In this document: piece after piece, positions 42,757-51,165 of the stretch
How the letters are laid out: every line of letters begins with the position of its first letter
Position numbering within the stretch: the stretch's first letter is position 1
Assembly (NCBI GenBank): GCA_900771805.1
Contig: CAAGPL010000067.1
Span: 12,764 to 76,763, forward strand
Reading direction: 5' to 3'
Length of the DNA: 64,000 nt
From: Bacilli bacterium
GTDB taxonomy: Bacteria; Bacillota_I; Bacilli_A; RF39; UBA660
The notes under the pieces: generated by a model
What the model saw: the letters and a program-made list of their open reading frames with translations, nothing else
Told to the model about the DNA's origin: nothing
The model's database searches: none
Translations under genes and position numbers: made by a program

Positions 42757-43692
42757 TTATATGTTAGTTAAGACATTATTAGATACCCTATATGTTGTAA
42801 TAAATATATTAGGATCACTTACGTATTCTAATGCTAACTTACCATTTTTTCGTGTTATTATAATGCCTATTGTTTCATTATGAAAACTTCTTTTTAAGAA
42901 CTTATCGGTTAACATCATGTACACTTTCGTTTGTGCTATATCTCCCATCTTTATTTCACCAAGTTTAAGTTCACACACTATGTATCTATTTAGTTCTGTA
43001 TTAAACAGTAGTAAATCTACGTAATAATTTTTATTATCATATGATAGTTTGTATTCACTTCCTACGAATGTAAAACCAGTACCTAACTCTAAAAAGAAAT
43101 GTTCTAATTCTTTTAATATGTATTTTTTTAAAACCTTTTCACTTATTTTTTCATTGTCATCTATATTTATTAATATTGGGTCATGTATCATATCTTTTAT
43201 ATCCAAACTAGTTTCTTTGTCTGTTATTAGTTTTATGTGTTTCTTATTTGCATAAGATAGTCTATCAAATGATTTTGTTTTTATCTCATTTATTAATCCT
43301 CTTACTGATAAATTATTTTGAATGCATCTATTTATGTAATAATTACGTTCGTTTTCATTATCAAACTTAAGTAAATACTTATAATGCGACCATGATAAAT
43401 TAGATTGGCTACACAGTGTGTAGCTTTTTCTAAACATAATATAGAATTTTCTCATGTTTTTAAGATTAGCAATCTTATATCCATTTCCGTATTCTTTAGT
43501 TAATTTTTCTGACCACTTCTTTATTAACCCGTCGCCATATTTAGCTTTTTCTTCGCCACCTTGTGCTTTAATTAAAAGCCTTCCTATTTCGTAGTAAGTT
43601 TTAATGGTTTCTTTATTACTTTCTAAGTATCTAACCTTATCATTTACTTCTTTTTCTTCTATTAAATTTTTTATTTCTTTATAATAGTTCAT
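42757..43692 (-). CDS. DUF1016 / YhcG-type PDDEXK nuclease-domain protein
   Basis: A 311-residue protein. The N-terminal half (YYEIGRLLIKAQ, GDGLIKKWSEKL, NLKNMRKFYIMF, LSWSHYKYLL) is the DUF1016 N domain, and the C-terminal half has a PD-(D/E)XK core with YYVDLLLFNTELN and IVCELKLGEIK, where D and ExK are the metal residues. The family occurs scattered through bacterial accessory regions and is thought to act in DNA processing or defence. It interrupts the glycan genes, so it was probably acquired separately. AAAGGAAAG precedes the ATG; an upstream hydrophobic extension was rejected. Confidence 0.87.
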   Translation of the reverse strand: MNYYKEIKNLIEEKEVNDKVRYLESNKETIKTYYEIGRLLIKAQGGEEKAKYGDGLIKKWSEKLTKEYGNGYKIANLKNMRKFYIMFRKSYTLCSQSNLSWSHYKYLLKFDNENERNYYINRCIQNNLSVRGLINEIKTKSFDRLSYANKKHIKLITDKETSLDIKDMIHDPILINIDDNEKISEKVLKKYILKELEHFFLELGTGFTFVGSEYKLSYDNKNYYVDLLLFNTELNRYIVCELKLGEIKMGDIAQTKVYMMLTDKFLKRSFHNETIGIIITRKNGKLALEYVSDPNIFITTYRVSNNVLTNI

Positions 43693-43747
43693 AAAACTTT
43701 CCTTTCTTAAGTCACCTATTATATGAATTATTATTAAAAAAATTGTC

Positions 43748-43774
43748 AAAAAAAGATACACATCACGTGTATCT
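43748..43774 (-). terminator. Terminator after the cadherin-like surface protein gene
   Basis: AGATACAC and GTGTATCT pair perfectly around five bases, with a run of seven T on the minus strand. Confidence 0.85.
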
Positions 43775-43780
43775 CAATTA

Positions 43781-45280
43781 TTAATCATCATCTTCTAGAG
43801 AAACTCTTCGAAATGATGGTTTAGTTTTTTCTAATCTTTTTTTAACCTCTTCTTTTTCTTTTAATTTCTCTTTTCTAGATTTTCTAGGAATGTTAAATTT
43901 ATCGTCTTCTATTTGTTTAATAACAGGTTTTTCATCTACATCATCTATATCATAAGATTTTGTATCATTTATATAATCCTCTGATATGTTTTTATTTATT
44001 TTATTTTTTAATTTACTTATCTTTTTTTCATATTTAATAATTTTTTTATCTTTTGATTTTAAAAGTGTTAATATCTTAGTTACTATAATTAAACCTAATA
44101 GTGATAATAATCCTATTATTATATATTCTCTAATTGTTATTTCCTTATCTTTATTATCAATTAAATCACTAAAATATGACTCAAAAATATTATTTTCTTT
44201 ATCATATAAATATATATCTTTTTTTCCAGTTGATAAATCTTTAGCATAAATCAAATAATAATTATTGTTAAAATTTGTTTTATATGCTGTTACATTATTG
44301 CCATTTAAATTTATTGTTGTTTTTTTAAATCCTCTTGAAATATTTGGAATCTCATCTAATATCATTAAATTAAGTCCAGAGCTTTTAGCTTCATTAAATG
44401 GTACATATTTGTTATTATTATAACTAAATAATTTTTCTTTTCCATTAGTATCTTTTAAAACCACTAAAGTTATTTTTGCAACATCACTATAATAACTATC
44501 TACATTTTGATTATTAATATTAATTTTATTTTGAACAAAACCAGTAGGTATATTTTCTAATTTAGGCTTTCTTACAACGGTATATTTTTTATTAGCATAA
44601 GTTACATTAATTGGATCAGCTTCCTTAACAGTTGCATTTATTTTATAAGTTTTTTCATTACCATTTTCTGCTGTTACAGTTATATTTATTTCGTTTGTTC
44701 CATCACTTACCTTAACTTCTCCAATTCCTTTTAAAGTTGCTTTAGAATCTTCAGTCTCTGCATTTATCTTAATTAACTCAGTATCAACATTTAAAGTAAC
44801 ATTATATTCTAATGTGTTTTTATTAAATATAGGTTCTAAATCATAACCATCTATATTTAAACTTTTTAAATAATTATTTGAACTATATTTTTTATTAATA
44901 TCCACTGATGGTTTTTTATTACCTGATGATGTTATAGTTTGTTTATCTTTTACGGTGATATATAAAATTCTTTTTCCTGTAAAAGTATTACCATTTTCAT
45001 CTGATACGTCTTTTGCATCAACTGTAATACTAGCATTTCCTACTTGATTTGCACTAAAAGTTAGAGTTGTCATATTATTTTCAAGCCAAACACTTTTAGA
45101 ACCTGTTATAGCACCCTGTGCAGAAATATCAAATCTTCCTATTAATCCCGATGCTTCTATTTTAACAGATACATTAGAACCTACTGTTACACTAGTTTGT
45201 CCTGTTATACTAAATGCATTTACTTTTATTGTAAAAACAAATAATAGTAAAAACATAAATAATAAATGTTTTATTTTCAT
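43781..45280 (-). CDS. Membrane-anchored surface protein with cadherin-like beta-sandwich
   Basis: A 499-residue protein with a signal peptide (HLLFMFLLLFVFTIKVNAF). An N-terminal Ig-like part (about 22-115) is followed by a cadherin-like beta-sandwich (about 140-225: YLKSLNIDGYDLEPIF, LEYNVTLNVD, ITVTAENGNEKTYKI). A further 140 residues lead to one membrane helix (about 390-412) and a basic-acidic cytoplasmic tail of about 85 residues. It shares the cadherin-like module with the adjacent autolysin-like gene 11 bp upstream. It has no sortase motif and is held by the helix instead. TAGGAGGT lies before the ATG. Confidence 0.75.
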   Translation of the reverse strand: MKIKHLLFMFLLLFVFTIKVNAFSITGQTSVTVGSNVSVKIEASGLIGRFDISAQGAITGSKSVWLENNMTTLTFSANQVGNASITVDAKDVSDENGNTFTGKRILYITVKDKQTITSSGNKKPSVDINKKYSSNNYLKSLNIDGYDLEPIFNKNTLEYNVTLNVDTELIKINAETEDSKATLKGIGEVKVSDGTNEINITVTAENGNEKTYKINATVKEADPINVTYANKKYTVVRKPKLENIPTGFVQNKININNQNVDSYYSDVAKITLVVLKDTNGKEKLFSYNNNKYVPFNEAKSSGLNLMILDEIPNISRGFKKTTINLNGNNVTAYKTNFNNNYYLIYAKDLSTGKKDIYLYDKENNIFESYFSDLIDNKDKEITIREYIIIGLLSLLGLIIVTKILTLLKSKDKKIIKYEKKISKLKNKINKNISEDYINDTKSYDIDDVDEKPVIKQIEDDKFNIPRKSRKEKLKEKEEVKKRLEKTKPSFRRVSLEDDD

Positions 45281-45291
45281 AATATTACCTC

Positions 45292-47316
45292 CTACTGACT
45301 AATCGTTCCTGTTTGCATTATGTAATTTTTTATAATAACATAATCTGAAGCTTTTATATTTCCATCTTTATTTACATCTGCAGCAGCTTTATAAACACCA
45401 CTTAAATGTGAAGTATCCATTATATGGTTTTTAATTTTAACATAATCTGAAGCTTTTATTTCTCCATCACCATTAACATCTCCATATATAACTATTTCAT
45501 ATATCTTTGTTTCCTTAGGTAACTCTACTTTTACTTTATCACCTGTCTTTATTATTCCAGAATTTTTTATAGAACCATTGCTACTTAAAAGTGTTACTAC
45601 TGCATTACTTTTCACATTTAATATCTTAGTTTTTAATATACTAATATCAGTTCCAAGCTCAATTCCTGAAATATAAGTTCCATTTTTAATACCTGCTTTA
45701 TTAAGAACTTCTTGAACACTAGAATCATCAGTTATAGGTTTTGATGGTTCTTGATATATCACATTAATAGTATATGTTTTTTTAGCTCCATTTTGTGCTG
45801 TTACAGTAATATTTATTGTTTTGTTATTAGATATATCATGATTTCCAAGGCCTGAAACATTTGATGTTTGAGCTACTTTTTCAGCATTTATATTTATGCT
45901 TGTCTTTGATGTATAATAATTATAATTTGTTTTTGCACCATCAAATTCTGCTACTTTGTTACCATCTATTGTTAAGCTTTTTAAGTAATTATTTTGATTT
46001 CCTTTATTAGGTAAATTAGTTTCATTTGGCATATTACTATAAACTGGTATATAAAAAGTATATGATAAATCTAAAAGATTTTCTTTTTTAGACTTATAAG
46101 TAGAATTTCCTTCTTGTGAAGGGGCCTCTATATTTGTTTGATATTGATGAACATAGTTTTGCCCACTATTTTTATTTACATTAGCTACTACATCCCATTT
46201 TTTAAAATAAATAGTATCCTGTCCTATACTTATATAATATCTTGCCATCCATTTAGATCCACCTAAAATTGATTTATAAGGTGTATTCCATGGTCTTAAA
46301 GAAAATTCATCTGTTTTTGCTGCCCAATTAAGACCATTTATAACTGGATTAGAACCACTATATGCTCCTATATTATAAAAGTTATACATTCCATTATAAA
46401 GACCAGAAATAGCAGTTCCAGGAGTTAATCCATTACCTACTTCTTGTTTTGAAAGTGATGCTAAATAAATAGAATTTACATTAGATTCTTTTCCTGCTGA
46501 TAAAAAATCATTTGTATATCTTGATAAATAATCTCCATCAAAAATTTTATTAATACTACTTTTATATAAATCATCAGATAAATTTTTATCAAATGATAAA
46601 CCTTCAAATTGAAATACGTGCATATCACTTAAAAAGTTTCTAGGATCCATATAATATGCAATAGTATCATAATTGGCAGCATACCAAGTTGCACCATCAA
46701 GTGCGTTATACTTATCTGTATAATAATTATAAGATCCTTCGTTAGTATTTAAATATCCTACATCATTTACATTTGATGTTACTTGTATTAAGCTTCTTCC
46801 TATTACACTTTCATTTTTAACTGCAGTATTAAAATCTAATCCTAAATCAATTGCCTTAAAATTCCAATTAGGATGAGCTTCTTTCATAACTGCTAGTTTA
46901 GCCCAATAACTTTCAGGAAATCCAGCATTTTTAAATTGAGTTTTTAAATCATTAGATAAATTTCCATTATATAAATATGTATCACAATAATACCCATAAT
47001 AAATATTTCCATTAGTTCTTTTTCTACTAACATATTGATAATTACCTGGACATAAACTTTTATTTTTAGATCCTACCTTAGGGTATGAAGTTAAAACAGT
47101 TACCTCATCTCCAGTATCAAGCCAAATAACACCAGGAACATAACTATTTAAATTAGAATCTTTATATAAACAATATCCTGTTGATTTTTTATTTAAATTA
47201 CAAGTTGCACCTTTATTATTTAAAACAGATGTCTTATAGTCAGCTTTTACTTTAAATGTAAAAGTAAATGAACAAAAGAAAATAACACAAATATAAACTA
47301 ATTTTTTTATATTCAT
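45292..47316 (-). CDS. Secreted glucosaminidase-like autolysin with cadherin-like and dockerin domains
   Basis: A 674-residue secreted protein. After the signal peptide comes an SH3-like region (about 30-120), then a glucosaminidase-like domain (about 125-400) with GFPESYWAKLAVMKEAHPNW and a likely catalytic Glu in LSKQEVGNG. A cadherin-like sandwich (about 435-520) has YLKSLTIDGNKVAEF. The C-terminus is a type I dockerin with two calcium loops, DVNGDGEIKASDYVKIK and DVNKDGNIKASDYVIIK. The same domain order (hydrolase, sandwich, dockerin) is known in low-GC gut bacteria. No cohesin gene is seen in the window. GGGGAGGTG precedes the ATG. Confidence 0.82.
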   Translation of the reverse strand: MNIKKLVYICVIFFCSFTFTFKVKADYKTSVLNNKGATCNLNKKSTGYCLYKDSNLNSYVPGVIWLDTGDEVTVLTSYPKVGSKNKSLCPGNYQYVSRKRTNGNIYYGYYCDTYLYNGNLSNDLKTQFKNAGFPESYWAKLAVMKEAHPNWNFKAIDLGLDFNTAVKNESVIGRSLIQVTSNVNDVGYLNTNEGSYNYYTDKYNALDGATWYAANYDTIAYYMDPRNFLSDMHVFQFEGLSFDKNLSDDLYKSSINKIFDGDYLSRYTNDFLSAGKESNVNSIYLASLSKQEVGNGLTPGTAISGLYNGMYNFYNIGAYSGSNPVINGLNWAAKTDEFSLRPWNTPYKSILGGSKWMARYYISIGQDTIYFKKWDVVANVNKNSGQNYVHQYQTNIEAPSQEGNSTYKSKKENLLDLSYTFYIPVYSNMPNETNLPNKGNQNNYLKSLTIDGNKVAEFDGAKTNYNYYTSKTSININAEKVAQTSNVSGLGNHDISNNKTINITVTAQNGAKKTYTINVIYQEPSKPITDDSSVQEVLNKAGIKNGTYISGIELGTDISILKTKILNVKSNAVVTLLSSNGSIKNSGIIKTGDKVKVELPKETKIYEIVIYGDVNGDGEIKASDYVKIKNHIMDTSHLSGVYKAAADVNKDGNIKASDYVIIKNYIMQTGTISQ

Positions 47317-47482
47317 AAAGACACCTCCCCATTCTTATTTAATTATAACATATTAATAAAAACTTTGGTTTAAATAGACTTTATTTTTTATATAATTTTG
47401 TAAAATTATGTAAAAAAAAGAAGAATAAACTACGGTTTTATTAGCATCATAATAATAACTTGTCTAATAGTTAGAGCATTCG

Positions 47483-47511
47483 TTGTTTTTTGTCTAATTT
47501 TATTGTATACT
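47483..47511 (+). promoter_or_regulatory. Promoter of the LCP gene
   Basis: TTGTTT (47483-47488), 17-bp spacer, TATACT (47506-47511), 24 bp before the TTG start. It lies in the 218-bp divergent gap with the autolysin gene; that gap holds no ORF. TGTCTAAT occurs twice (47461 and 47491). Confidence 0.5.
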
Positions 47512-47534
47512 TATAAAGTATTAGAGGTGATATT

Positions 47535-49163
47535 TTGGAAAATAAAAAAAAGAAATTTAAAAAAGCAGTATTACTTTTATTTCCACTGTTAATAATTTAT
47601 TATTTATCTAGCATATACTTCGTAAAAGAAATATATTATTATAATTCGTCAAAAAGTTTTATGACCTACGTTGTTTATGCATCTATCATATTAACAGCAT
47701 TATTTATGGTTATATTTACTATAAGAGGTTTTAAATGTATAAAGAAAAATAAAACAAAAAGTTATGTTTGGTATTTTATATTTATTATAATTTTTATTAT
47801 ATGTGAGTTATTCGTAAGCATAAACATAAGTAAAATATCTAATTCTTTATCTAAAATAACTAATAAAGAAACTGGATACTCAACTAGTTTAGTTACTTTA
47901 AGTTCTTCTAAAATTAAAACAATAAATGATTTAAATGATGAAAGCTTAATTGGTATGATAAGTGATACTAATAACGATGAAGGCTATAAACTTCCTATGG
48001 AAATTGTAAAAAGTAAAAAAATAGATGAAAAAAGTATTGTAAGCTATGACAATTTTGTTTCAATGCTTGCAGACTTATATAACAAAAAAATAGATGCTAT
48101 GTTTGTTAGTTCATCTTATGTATCTATGTTTGCTAGTTTAGATGGATACGAAAACATAGGAAATAATACAAAGGTAATATATGAAAAAAGTAAAAAAGCA
48201 ATTAAAAAAACATCAGAGTCAAATAAAACGTTAAACGAACCTTTTACTTTACTTATTATGGGCGTTGATTCAACTTCTACATCTCTTAAAAAAAGTAATT
48301 CATTTAATGGTGACACGTTAATGCTTATTACTTTTAATCCAAACACTATGAATGCTACTATATTAAGTATTCCAAGAGATACTAGAGTACCTATTGTATG
48401 CACTAAATCAAAAGCTAAAAACAAAATAAATGCAACAGGAGCTTATGGTGCTGACTGCGTAATGGATACAATAACAAACTTTACAGGTATTAAAATTGAT
48501 TACTGGGTAAAAATTAATTTTAAAGGTGTTGTATCACTTGTTGATGCCCTAGGTGGTATTGATATGGATATTCCATATTCATTTTGTGAACAAAATAGTA
48601 ACAGAGATTTTGGTAAAGATACAATTTACATAGAAAAAGGACGTCAAACATTAAACGGAGAGCAAGCCCTAGCCTTTGCAAGAAATAGACATCCTTGGCC
48701 ACAATACTGTGGAAAGAAATATTCTAATTACGTAAGTAATGATTTTATAAGAGGTCAAAATCAACAGCAAATAGTAAATGCTATGGCTAATAAATTAAAG
48801 GATGTAAGAAGTTTATCTCAATTATATAAATTACTTGATATTGCAGGAGATAACTTAGATACAAACATTGATAAAGATACTATGATTACTGGATTTGATA
48901 CCTTTAAAAATATAATCTTTAATTCTAAAAACATAAATAGTGAAGACTTTGTTGGAACACAAAGACTATACCTATCTGGTTATGATAATAAAATTAATGG
49001 TATTTATTACTTTGAATATTCGGTGCAAAGTTTAAAAGAAGTTGTTAATGCAATGAAAATTAATCTTGAAATAAAAAAACCAGAAATGGATAAAGAATTT
49101 AGTTTTTCGGTAAATAGTCCATATGAAGATACACAAATAGGAAAAGGAACTTATAAAAAGTAA
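47535..49163 (+). CDS. LytR-CpsA-Psr (LCP) family wall-polymer ligase with extra sensor-like domain
   Basis: A 542-residue protein. Three N-terminal membrane helices (about 12-30, 42-62, 78-98) are followed by a 120-residue extracellular segment with the look of a solute-binding fold (TINDLNDESLIGMISDTNND, YNKKIDAMFVSSSYV), then the LCP catalytic domain (about 230-420) with LLIMGVDS, FNGDTLMLITFNPN, SIPRDTRV and FARNRHPWPQY. LCP enzymes transfer teichoic-acid-type polymers from undecaprenyl pyrophosphate to peptidoglycan. The TTG start is supported by GAGGTGAT six bases upstream and a promoter. It would use polymer from tagO. Confidence 0.88.
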   Translation: MENKKKKFKKAVLLLFPLLIIYYLSSIYFVKEIYYYNSSKSFMTYVVYASIILTALFMVIFTIRGFKCIKKNKTKSYVWYFIFIIIFIICELFVSINISKISNSLSKITNKETGYSTSLVTLSSSKIKTINDLNDESLIGMISDTNNDEGYKLPMEIVKSKKIDEKSIVSYDNFVSMLADLYNKKIDAMFVSSSYVSMFASLDGYENIGNNTKVIYEKSKKAIKKTSESNKTLNEPFTLLIMGVDSTSTSLKKSNSFNGDTLMLITFNPNTMNATILSIPRDTRVPIVCTKSKAKNKINATGAYGADCVMDTITNFTGIKIDYWVKINFKGVVSLVDALGGIDMDIPYSFCEQNSNRDFGKDTIYIEKGRQTLNGEQALAFARNRHPWPQYCGKKYSNYVSNDFIRGQNQQQIVNAMANKLKDVRSLSQLYKLLDIAGDNLDTNIDKDTMITGFDTFKNIIFNSKNINSEDFVGTQRLYLSGYDNKINGIYYFEYSVQSLKEVVNAMKINLEIKKPEMDKEFSFSVNSPYEDTQIGKGTYKK

Positions 49164-49220
49164 GTTTCTTTTTTTTAGGATAATGTTATAATGTTATTAT
49201 AGCTAAAGGAGTTTATTATA

Positions 49221-50486
49221 ATGATTAAAAAACTATTTAAAAACTATGAAAAAATATTTATGATATTTTTGTATTTACAGCCATTTTTAGACTTATCCGC
49301 AGGCGTTATGCTACATTTTAATATTAACTTAACAATTAGTTCAGTAATAAGAATCCTATTTATGGTAGTAAGTTTTATATACTTAATTTTTTATATAAAA
49401 AATAAAAAACTTAATATATACTTAGGATGTCTAATACTTTATTTTATAATGTTTATAACAACGATTTTAATAACGAAAGGTTATCCTGCTCTATTTTATG
49501 AGGTTAAAAACCTAATTACAACTTATTATTTTGTAGTTATTACACTTACGCTTACTAATCTTTATAAAAAAAATAAGTTTAATACTAAAAACTTACTTAT
49601 AATATACGTAATATATTTAATCTGTATATTTATTCCAAACATATTTAACATTGGTTTTAACAGCTACAATGAAAGTAAAACAGGTTCTGTTGGTTGGTTT
49701 TTATCTGCCAATTCAGTAGGTAGCATTTTATCTATTATACTTCCTATATTACTTATTAATATTAAAAAAATAAACATAAAAATAATGATACTAGGATTAA
49801 TAAACTCATATGTAATATTTGGTATAGGAACAAAGGTTCCACCACTTACGTTTATATTAGTAATTGGCATAAACGTGCTTTATTATATTATTACATTAAT
49901 AAGAAAAAAAGAATATAAAAAGTTATCCATTATCTTATTACCAGTTATAATAGTTTTTATAGCATCATTCTTCATATTTCCAAAAACTCACTTTTATAAA
50001 AACTTAGTTATTCATATAAATTATTTAGAAAAAAAAGATAACGGAAAAATAACTACTTGGCATATAATAGATCATTTTATATTCTCAGAAAGACTTTCAT
50101 TTGAAGAAAAAACAAGAAAAGCATACAATAAATCTAGTATTCTTGAAAAGGCATTTGGAATTGGTTATATAGAAAATTATTCTACTGATAAAGTTAGTCT
50201 TAAAACGGTTGAAATGGATTATTTCGATGTATTTTATAGACATGGTATATTTGGTTTTATTTTATTCTTTTATCCATTAGTATACATTTTAAAAAGTATA
50301 TTAATAGATAAATATAAATTAAATAAAAAAACACTTAATATTGGCTTATCAATTTCACTTATATTTATTCTTGCATTATTTCAAGGCCATATATTTGTAA
50401 ACCCTGCAAACAGCATTTATGTAGCATTAATACTAGCATTAACTTATAATAAAAGTATGAAATTTAAAAAAGAAAAACAAGCTTAA
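49221..50486 (+). CDS. O-antigen-ligase/polymerase-like membrane protein
   Basis: A 421-residue protein with about 11 membrane helices. A large extracellular loop between helices (about 265-345) contains HINYLEKKDNGKITTWH and AFGIGYIENYS, with FYRHGIFGFILFF after it; the short GIGY...DxxYRHGIxG block is typical of Wzy_C/O-antigen ligase-like proteins in Gram-positive polysaccharide loci. It may polymerise or ligate an exported glycan. It follows the LCP gene by 57 bp, with TATAAT at 49187-49192, and AAAGGAG before the ATG. Confidence 0.8.
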   Translation: MIKKLFKNYEKIFMIFLYLQPFLDLSAGVMLHFNINLTISSVIRILFMVVSFIYLIFYIKNKKLNIYLGCLILYFIMFITTILITKGYPALFYEVKNLITTYYFVVITLTLTNLYKKNKFNTKNLLIIYVIYLICIFIPNIFNIGFNSYNESKTGSVGWFLSANSVGSILSIILPILLINIKKINIKIMILGLINSYVIFGIGTKVPPLTFILVIGINVLYYIITLIRKKEYKKLSIILLPVIIVFIASFFIFPKTHFYKNLVIHINYLEKKDNGKITTWHIIDHFIFSERLSFEEKTRKAYNKSSILEKAFGIGYIENYSTDKVSLKTVEMDYFDVFYRHGIFGFILFFYPLVYILKSILIDKYKLNKKTLNIGLSISLIFILALFQGHIFVNPANSIYVALILALTYNKSMKFKKEKQA

Positions 50487-50505
50487 TTAATTTAAGCTTG
50501 TTTTT
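50473..50505. terminator. Bidirectional terminator
   Basis: AAAAACAAGCTTAA (50473-50486) and TTAAGCTTGTTTTT (50492-50505) pair perfectly around five bases. It spans the stop of the ligase-like gene and faces the convergent gene at 50509. Confidence 0.9.
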
Positions 50506-50508
50506 TAT

Positions 50509-51165
50509 TTAATCCATTTCTACTATATATAACTTATTATTATCTTTAATAAGAATCATTTTAGCTTCTTTTTCATAACCTAAGTCTTCCTTATAATCCC
50601 AGGAAATAGTTACTTTATAAGCATCTACTGTTGTTTTATTTATATTAGTTTTTTTATAATTTCTATTTCTAGTAGTAGTTGTTTTAGTATCTTTAATAAC
50701 AAACGTAGTATCTTCTACCTTAACATCACCTATTAAACTTACTTCTGGAAGCTTTTGAGTTCTTTTATCTGATTTAACTTCAACATATTTATAAAATGTA
50801 CTTCTTGCTTGATCAATAAAATTATCTCTCATATCTTCCTTAATAAACTGTGTTCCACCAATATCATTTTTAGATAACTTATTACTTAATGTATAAAAAT
50901 CAATTATAAATAGTTTTGATACTTCTTTAGCATAATCTTCATAATTTATATCTTCAGAAGATAAAATTTTATCTAACTTTTCAAATTCTTCTTTATAAAG
51001 CTTTGTTTCATTTTCATCTAAAGTATATCCATACTTATCTATTGTCTTAATTACTTTAACTTCATTTTTATCAGTTTTAAAGAAAAACTTATAAACTAAA
51101 ACTCCTATAATTAAAAACGTAACTAATATAATTAATACTATTAATATTTTTTTAATTTTTTTCAT
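50509..51165 (-). CDS. Hypothetical membrane-anchored extracellular protein
   Basis: A 218-residue protein with a basic start, one membrane helix (about 7-27) and an extracytoplasmic domain with a helical first half and a beta-rich second half ending YKEDLGYEKEAKMILIKDNN. The fold outline (helix then curved sheet) is compatible with an NTF2-like domain, but I cannot confirm it. It overlaps the end of ltaS by 14 bases, so it is cotranslated with ltaS and may assist lipoteichoic-acid synthesis or export. Confidence 0.6.
   Translation of the reverse strand: MKKIKKILIVLIILVTFLIIGVLVYKFFFKTDKNEVKVIKTIDKYGYTLDENETKLYKEEFEKLDKILSSEDINYEDYAKEVSKLFIIDFYTLSNKLSKNDIGGTQFIKEDMRDNFIDQARSTFYKYVEVKSDKRTQKLPEVSLIGDVKVEDTTFVIKDTKTTTTRNRNYKKTNINKTTVDAYKVTISWDYKEDLGYEKEAKMILIKDNNKLYIVEMD

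Noticed and set aside
43781..45280. Second sortase substrate
   Set aside because: The protein ends in a long charged cytoplasmic tail after its helix and lacks an NPxT or LPxT motif.
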